From: CAWBLP01 sp963789495
Lineage (GTDB): Bacteria > Pseudomonadota > Alphaproteobacteria > Acetobacterales > Acetobacteraceae
DNA length: 64,000 nt
Assembly (NCBI GenBank): GCA_963789495.1
Contig: CAWBLP010000008.1
Coordinates: 62,001 to 126,000, forward strand
Direction: 5' to 3'
Below the pieces are notes generated by a model that worked only from the letters and a program-made list of their open reading frames with translations, searched no databases and was not told the DNA's origin. A program made the position numbers and the translations under genes. Shown piece after piece: positions 58,785-64,000 of the stretch (position 1 is its first letter; each line of letters starts with the position of its first letter).

Positions 58785-60439
58785 TAAGAAAGCTCGCCGC
58801 GCGCAGCCAGCGCCTTGATGCGATCGCCGGTGCGGCAGGCGATCGCCTGAATCGTCAGTGACGGATTCACGCCGCCCACGGTCGGAAACACCGACCCGTC
58901 GCACACAAACAGATTCGGCACATCCCAACTGCGGCAATCCGCGTTCACCACGCTGGTACGCGGATCGCTGCCCATGCGAGCGGTGCCATTGAGATGTGCG
59001 CTGTTGTTGCTTTCATGCCAGACATCGCGCCCGTCGGCAGCACGCATCGCCTCCGTCATATGGCGGATCGCATGGCCCACCAGACGTTTGTCGTTGTCGC
59101 ACAGCGAGAACGTCACACGTGCGACCGGCAATCCGTTGTCGTCGACCTCATCCGCCAGTGTGACGCGATTCCGCTCCTGCGGCATCACCTCGCCTACGAT
59201 CTTCAGCCCGGCCTGGTGGTTGTAGTTCGCCATGTCGCGGAGCAGCGCCTCACCCCACAGCCCGTGATTGCCGGTCTGTGTGGCGGCCCATTGCTGCGGC
59301 AACGGACCCTGACTCATGTACGCGTAGCCACCGAAGAAATCTTTGCCGGTATCCGTGTAGTTCCAATGCTCCGTCAGCGCGAGCGACGGCGGTCCCTTGT
59401 ACCAACGGATCTCCTCGTCGAAGCGGCCCCAGACGCCATGATTGGTCTGCACCATCAGGTTGCGCCCGACCATGCCGGAGCTGTTGGCCAGCCCATCGGG
59501 GAAGCGATTACTGGCCGACATCAGCAGCAGCCGCGGGGTTTCGATGGCGTAGCCTGCCACGACGACATTGCGGGCCTTCTGAAAGCGCCACTGGCCTTCG
59601 CGCCGATAATGCACGCCGGTGCAGCGGCCGAGATTGTTGGTCTCCACCCGGCCGACCATTGCCAGGTCGCGGATCTCCGCTCCGGCGCGCACGGCGCGTG
59701 GGATCCATGTGATCAGCACGCTTTGCTTCGCATTGGTGGAACAGCCGACGGTGCAGAAACCACGATATACGCAAGGATGCGCCGAACCGCGCGGCGCGGA
59801 CAGCGTGGCCAGCGGCGTGGGCGACCACGGCAATCCCCAGCGCCTCACACCCGCGGGCCAGCACCAGGCCGGCGGCATTCACCTCATGCGGACGGTAGGG
59901 GTAGCGCGGCGCGCGGCGGTCCCCATGGGATAGCTCACGGGACCGGAGATCTTCAGCGCATCTTCGACCTCGGCGTAGTAGGTCCCACATCTCGCGCCAA
60001 TCGATCGGCCAGTCTACGGCGTAGCCCAGCTTGGTGCGCGCCTTGAACCACTCGGGGCGGAATCGCAGCGACACCATGGCGAAGTGCACGGTGCTGCCGC
60101 CGACCGCCTTGCCGCTGTTGTTGGAGCCAAGCTGCAGCGGGTCTTCGCCATCGCAGATGCGTTCGTCGTTCCAGAACAGCTTGCGCTGATGCTCTTCATC
60201 GGAGGCGAATTCCTCCAGCGGCCGCCACCAGGCACCGGCATCGAAGCGCGACCACGGAGAAGCCGTATTCCGCGAGCTTGCAGGCGAGCGTGCCGCCTCC
60301 GGCGCCGGTGCCGACGATGACGAAATCCACCTCGTCGGTTTCGGCGATATTCGCGCATCGGCATCCAGCCGCCGACGTGCATCGGATCGGGTGCGCGGCC
60401 GTCCTTGCCGCGCGGCGTATGCAGCGCATCATCCAACAT
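58784..60439 (-). pseudogene. GMC-family FAD oxidoreductase (gluconate/sorbitol/choline dehydrogenase-like large subunit), about five frameshifts
   Basis: From ATG 60439 ('LDDALHTPRGKDG') the pieces read: 'DFVIVGTGAGGGTLACKLAEYGFSVVAL' (FAD motif); 'WRPLEEFASDEEHQRKLFWND', 'GKAVGGSTVHFAMVSLRFRPEWF'; 'YYAEVEDALKISGPVSYP'; 'YPYRPHEVNAAGLVLARGCEALG'; 'TPLATLSAPRGSAHPCVYRGFC', 'VVAGYAIETPRLLLMSAS' and the C-terminal 'HLNGTARMGSDP' with 'VCDGSVFPTVGGVNPSLTIQAIA' (catalytic His region). Shifts lie near 60345, 60243, 59981, 59920 and 59819; all look like one extra base. Repaired, it is a ~545-residue GMC enzyme that works with the next two genes in the membrane/periplasm. The stop is formed at the IS5 target duplication. 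Confidence 0.85.
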
Positions 60440-61071
60440 GGCGGTTTTTCCGCCGCGCTTCCGCTGCGTTCCCGTCATGCGCTTCCGCCGCTTCCCACGG
60501 ATCGCGCTTGTTGAAGCCCATGCGCACATAGCCGCGCGGGCTGGCAGGTCCGCCGAAGCCGATCTCATTCCAAGATGTCGGGTGCGCGTAATAGGCGGCG
60601 ACGATGTCGTGCACCATGCGCTCCTTGAAGAACAGCTGGCCTGGCATGCCGCCCCAGGCGGGACCGTCCAGTCGCCTTCCTGCATCCGCTTCAGCAGGGC
60701 GTCCTGCTCTGCGGCACTGAGCCGATGGAACCGCGCGCCGTTACGGGTTTCGGCTTCGGCGTCGAGTGCGTGCAGGCCGCGCCGCCAGGCTTCCTGCATG
60801 TTCGGCAGCTTGTGCGTTGCGGTAGCCGTCCGGTCATGTTCTGCGTCATCTTGTGATCGATCATGGCCGGCAGCGGCACCGGCGGGCGCTCTGCCGGCTG
60901 CGGCACGATGCGGTCGCAGACCGCGCTCAGCGTCTGCCATTCGTCCGCGGTGAAGAAGTGCGGTTCGCGCGGCAATGACAGCCGATGATCGATGGCGCGT
61001 CGCGTTGCTTCGTTCCATGACGGCGTGTGGCGCTTCGCCATCACGTCGTAACCGGGATAGCGCTCAGGCAT
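60429..61071 (-). pseudogene. Gluconate 2-dehydrogenase subunit 3 (gamma)-family protein, frameshifted
   Basis: Pieces in order: 'MPERYPGYDVMAKRHTPSWN', 'EPHFFTADEWQTLSAVCDRIVPQ' (the usual subunit-3 start F-F-x-x-x-E-W-x-x-L-x-A-x-C-D-R-I-x-P); 'LPNMQEAWRRGLHALDAEAE' and 'LSAAEQDALLKRMQEGDW'; 'GQLFFKERMVHDIVAAYYAHP' and 'WNEIGFGGPASPRGYVRMG'. The joins fall near 60830 (probably two inserted bases) and near 60660. A repaired protein is about 213 residues. It escorts the GMC subunit across the membrane and binds it there. Its stop overlaps the GMC start by 11 bases, as expected for an operon. Confidence 0.82.
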
Positions 61072-62138
61072 CGGGATGATCCTCCAGCAACCCGAGCGCG
61101 GCGAGCCCGGCGAGTGCAAGACCGGTGAAGCTTGGGGGCGCCGGGATCGGCGGGCCGTTCAGCACGTTCTGCGACCAGTTGCGCCAGCCGCCCATGTTGC
61201 GGGCGACGCCGAAGATGTGGAATCCGACGCCGGCAAGTCCGACGGAAGCGGTCAGCCGCAGCCACCACCGCGTGAACCAGCGATCGACACCGCGCTTGCC
61301 GAAGGCACGTTCGCCAAGCAGCCCCGCGGCGATGGGCGGCACCGTCACCGGCAATGTACATGGCGGGGTTGTGATAGGCGCCGCGGAAATGCAGCAGGCC
61401 GACCTCGCCGACCGTGCCGGCCATGCCAAGCGCGGTCAGCCCTGCCATCGCTCGGCCCGCCGGCAGACCAAAAATGCGTGGCGTGACGTTCGGCGTATTG
61501 TCACGCACGCGTTCGGCGGTGAAGCCGAGCAGGCCGGACAACACCAGCGCAAACGGCGCGCCCAGAGGCGCGCCGTAGAACAGGTTGAGCCAGGAAAACC
61601 CGCCGGGCCGCTTGGAAATGTTGTAGATGTGGAATCCGGTTCCGACGATGCCGGTCGCGCCTGCCAGCGCATAGACGCCGTCGCGCACGGCATGCGCGCC
61701 GGGCCGCTCATCCTGCAGGCCATGCGCGCTGACCGCGAGGCTCAATGCCGCGGTCACCAGCGGCGTGTACATCGCGCGATTCTGGAATGAGCCGCGGTAA
61801 TGTTCCACCGCACTGTCGGCCAGCACCGATGTCGCGAGCAGTCCGGCTGCACGATTGAGCCGTCGCGCGGCTTTCACGGATCCCGGCTGGCTTGGATCGG
61901 TACGACTGAGCACCGCTCTGCCGGCATCACGCAGTTGCAGCGCCTTTCGCGACGCATCCTGCGTGACGGCAGCGCTCGCCTGGCGGGCGCCTGCGGGAAA
62001 GCGCGGCACGACCCGTCGGGATGTTTGACGCGTCAGCCGCAGCTGACCTTCCGGCGTGGGTCGGCTCAGCAGGTAGCCCAACACGCCGATGGCGGCAGCA
62101 CCCAGGGCACCGATTTCTGCTTGCGCAAGTCGTGACAT
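61064..62138 (-). CDS. Hypothetical multi-TM membrane protein of the GMC/gluconate-dehydrogenase cluster, one frameshift
   Basis: About 358 residues after repair. It starts 'SRLAQAEIGALGAAAIGVLGYLLSRP' and includes several hydrophobic helices ('GLLATSVLADSAVEHYRGSF', 'AGATGIVGTGFHIYNISKRPG', 'APFALVLSGLLGFTAERVRD', 'LTALGMAGTVGEVGLLHFRGAYHNP'). An internal repeat is evident: both halves have S/G-x-E-x-x-L/Y-H-F/Y-R-G-x-[FY]-[HQ]-N-x-A/P-M-Y and G-x-G-F-H-I-[YF]. One extra base near 61351 breaks the frame; the second frame then continues 'PVTVPPIAAGLLGERAFGK' to 'LLEDHPDA'. No known family; the context suggests a membrane anchor or electron-transfer partner for the GMC dehydrogenase. Confidence 0.72.
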
Positions 62139-62147
62139 TCCAATCCC

Positions 62148-63243
62148 TCAGTGTGCGCGATACCGATCCGCATCCTGGCGCTTGAATGCGAGGCCGATCC
62201 CTGGCCGCGACAGATCGGGACGGATCATCCCGTCCTTCGGGGTGGGAGCGCCGTCGAACAGCATGTGCTCGATCCGCACGTGGTCGTGGAACCATTCCAG
62301 GTGACGGAAGCGCGGCGCCGCACAGGCCGCGTGCAGATGCAGGGAGGGGCCACAATGGCCGGACAGGTCGATGTGATGCGCCTCGCACAGCGACGCCACC
62401 TGCATCCAGCCGGTGACGCCGCCGCAGCGCGTCACGTCCGCCTGCTGCACATCGACCGCGCCGGCATTCAGCATGCGACGGAAATAATCCGTGGTGTAGC
62501 CGTATTCTCCGGCGGCGATCTCCATGCACGCCGGCGCCCGCTGCCGCAGCAACTGCAGGCCTTCCAGGTCGTCGGAGGACACCGGCTCCTCGAACCACGC
62601 CACGCCCTGCTGGGCAAAGATCTCCGCCAGCAGCAACGCCTGCTTGACGGTGTGGGCGCCGTTGCCATCGACGAACAGCACGCGGTCGCCGATCGCTTGC
62701 TTCGCCACGCGCACGCGGTGGGGATCGCGGTGAGGCTCGCTGCCGATCTTCATCTTGACCCATTGGCAGCCGTCCCGCTCGACCCACGCCCGCAACTGCT
62801 CGCGCAGCCTGTCGTCGCTGTACGTGGTGAAGCCGCCGCTGCCGTAGATCGGCACCGCGTCACGAAAGCGGCCCAGCAGCACGGCCAGCGGCAGTTCCAG
62901 CAGCTTCGCCTTCAAATCCCACAGCGCGGCGTCGACTGCGGAGATCGCCGTCGCCGCCAGGCCTTCCCGCCCCATGTTGCGCACGATGCGCTGCATCGCG
63001 CGCCATCCCGCGGGCGGGTCCATGGCATCGCAGCTCTTCACTGCCTCCGCCAGCTTGCTTTCGATCAGCGACACGATGGAGCCGTGGGTATAGGTGTAGC
63101 CAAGGCCGGTCCGCCCGCCCGGCGGAGACCTCCACCACGACCAGCGTGGTAGAGTCCCAGTGCATCGTGCCATCCGCTTCCGGCTGGTCGGTCGGAACCG
63201 TATAGGCATCCGCCCGCACGCCCTCGATGCGGACTTCCCGCAT
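62148..63243 (-). CDS. Enolase-superfamily mandelate racemase/muconate lactonizing enzyme-like protein, one frameshift
   Basis: About 364 residues after repair. The N-terminus from ATG 63243 reads 'REVRIEGVRADAYTVPTDQP' to 'TTLVVVEVSAG'; one extra G near 63118 separates it from 'GRTGLGYTYTHGSIVSLIES' and the rest. The barrel holds 'WVKMKIG' (K-x-K acid/base), metal ligands in 'VLFVDGNGAHT', 'WFEEPVSSDD' and 'EIAAGEYGYT', and the C-terminal 'DLSGHCGPSLHLHAACA' where a His may act. That is the sugar-acid dehydratase/MR subgroup, so dehydration of a sugar acid is probable. Its start overlaps the stop of the upstream TPP enzyme (TGATG), so the two are translated together. Confidence 0.88.
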
Positions 63244-64000
63244 CACTTCCGGCCGCCGGGCATGACGGTGCTCAGCACCTCCTTCGCAGCGCCGACCAGC
63301 ATGCTGCGTTCATTCGGATCGGGCGCCGCAAGCGCGCTCATGAAGTTCTTCGCCTGCTTCAGCGTGATATGCGGCGGCAGCGGCGGCACTTCTGGATCGG
63401 TCTTCACCTCCAGCACGACCGGACGATCGGAGGCCAATGCCTCCTCCCAGGCACCGGCCAGGCGGTCCGGATCGTCCACATAGATGCCGCGCAGTCCGAT
63501 CAGTTCGGCGAAGCGATGGTATGGCACATCCGGAATCTGCTGGGTCGCATCGAACTTCGGATCGCCCTCCTGCACGCGCTGTTCCCAGGTAACCTGGTTC
63601 AGGTCCTGGTTGTTGAACACGCAGACAACCCAATGCGGGTTGGACCATTCGCGCCAGTATTTCGCGACGGTGATCAGCTCCGCCATGTTGTTCATCTGCA
63701 TCGCGCCGTCGCCGACCAGCGCAATCACCGGCCGATCCGGATGGGCGAACTTCGCCGCGATCGCGTAGGGCACCGCAGCCCCCATCGAGGCCAGCCCGCC
63801 CGACAGCGAGCACATCATGCCGCGCCGGATTTTCAGATCGCGCGCGTACCAGTTGGCGCAGGAGCCGGAATCGCTGGTGATGATCGCGCGCTCCGGCACG
63901 CGCGGCGACAATTCCCAGACCACGCGCTGCGGATTGACCGGATTGGCCGAGGTCATGGCGCGCGCCTCCAGCACCTTCCACCACTCCGCCACGTTCCTTC
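63243..64000 (-). CDS. Thiamine pyrophosphate-dependent enzyme, C-terminal part (gene continues beyond window)
   Basis: The frame is open to base 64000 and gives about 252 residues of the PP (C-terminal) domain of an acetolactate-synthase/pyruvate-oxidase-like protein. 'RAIITSDSGSCANWYARDL' leads to 'RRGMMCSLSGGLASMGAAVPYAIAAKF'. The Mg-TPP motif G-D-G...N is 'VIALVGDGAMQMNNMAELI' with 'VVCVFNNQDLNQVTWEQR'. 'DRPVVLEVKTDPEVPPLPPHIT' is a characteristic end. Similar proteins are annotated only as TPP-requiring. It is the second TPP enzyme in this window (other at 18933-20624). Stop overlaps the next start. Confidence 0.88.
   Translation of the reverse strand, partial: RNVAEWWKVLEARAMTSANPVNPQRVVWELSPRVPERAIITSDSGSCANWYARDLKIRRGMMCSLSGGLASMGAAVPYAIAAKFAHPDRPVIALVGDGAMQMNNMAELITVAKYWREWSNPHWVVCVFNNQDLNQVTWEQRVQEGDPKFDATQQIPDVPYHRFAELIGLRGIYVDDPDRLAGAWEEALASDRPVVLEVKTDPEVPPLPPHITLKQAKNFMSALAAPDPNERSMLVGAAKEVLSTVMPGGRK

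Overview
The window is GC-rich alphaproteobacterial DNA. Gene content and protein style (gatCAB, SthA, paired OmpA/beta-barrel porins, many CoA/TPP/amidohydrolase catabolic genes, IS630 and IS5 elements) fit a soil or plant-associated Acetobacteraceae-type organism (Roseomonas/Rhodopila-like). That placement is an inference from protein resemblance; there is no rRNA in the window.

Layout. 0.1-6.3 kb: a PH-domain membrane protein and the Glu-tRNA(Gln)/Asp-tRNA(Asn) amidotransferase genes gatC-gatA-gatB. A two-gene Rieske dioxygenase, a vapC remnant and a long-inverted-repeat element separate gatA from gatB, and gatB carries a +1 frameshift. 6.5-15.8 kb: PRC-barrel protein, MmgE/PrpD, a hypothetical protein, enoyl-CoA hydratase, MFS pump, amidohydrolase, PhnN and a gamma-glutamyltransferase-like protein. 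15.8-33.6 kb: a dense catabolic region with omega-transaminase, FAD monooxygenase, TPP enzyme, lone molybdopterin subunit, D-aminoacylase, Ldh-type dehydrogenase, Asp-box propeller, SthA, a CnbZ-like protein, an MBL hydrolase, and a tight run of FAH hydrolase, small ferredoxin-fold protein, esterase and SDR. 33.7-37.3 kb: a proline-rich single-TM protein, a protein with the complete active-site signature of plant/Shiga ribosome-inactivating proteins (the most notable gene here), a TauD-type oxygenase and an SDR. 37.6-43.8 kb: two OmpA paralogues with almost identical C-termini, tRNA-Sec, a heavily disrupted selA, a GNAT acetyltransferase and an amidase/SH3 fusion. 44.1-46.9 kb: IS5 remnant plus two abutting IS630 elements. 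46.9-56.1 kb: LuxR-type regulator with an upstream 22-bp palindrome, ChaB, NHL propeller, isovaleryl-CoA dehydrogenase, OsmC, MscS channel, CsbD, BirA and an acyl-CoA carboxylase beta subunit. 56.2-64 kb: MFS, intact IS5 with TSD, GMC oxidoreductase, gluconate-dehydrogenase gamma-type subunit, membrane protein and enolase-superfamily enzyme, most of them interrupted by single-base frameshifts, then a TPP enzyme cut by the window end.

How things fit together. Most genes serve uptake and breakdown of organic and aromatic acids feeding acyl-CoA metabolism (dioxygenase, FAH hydrolase, dehydratase, hydratase, acyl-CoA dehydrogenase, biotin carboxylase with its ligase next door). Mobile DNA has shaped the region: a modular family of 40-330 bp inverted-repeat elements occurs at least six times, always between genes. 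The frameshifts are mostly one extra base, cluster in 56-63 kb, and also hit the normally essential gatB, so consensus-sequence error must be excluded before any gene is called dead; selA, with four frameshifts and a stop next to a tRNA-Sec with an irregular T-arm, is the best candidate for real decay.
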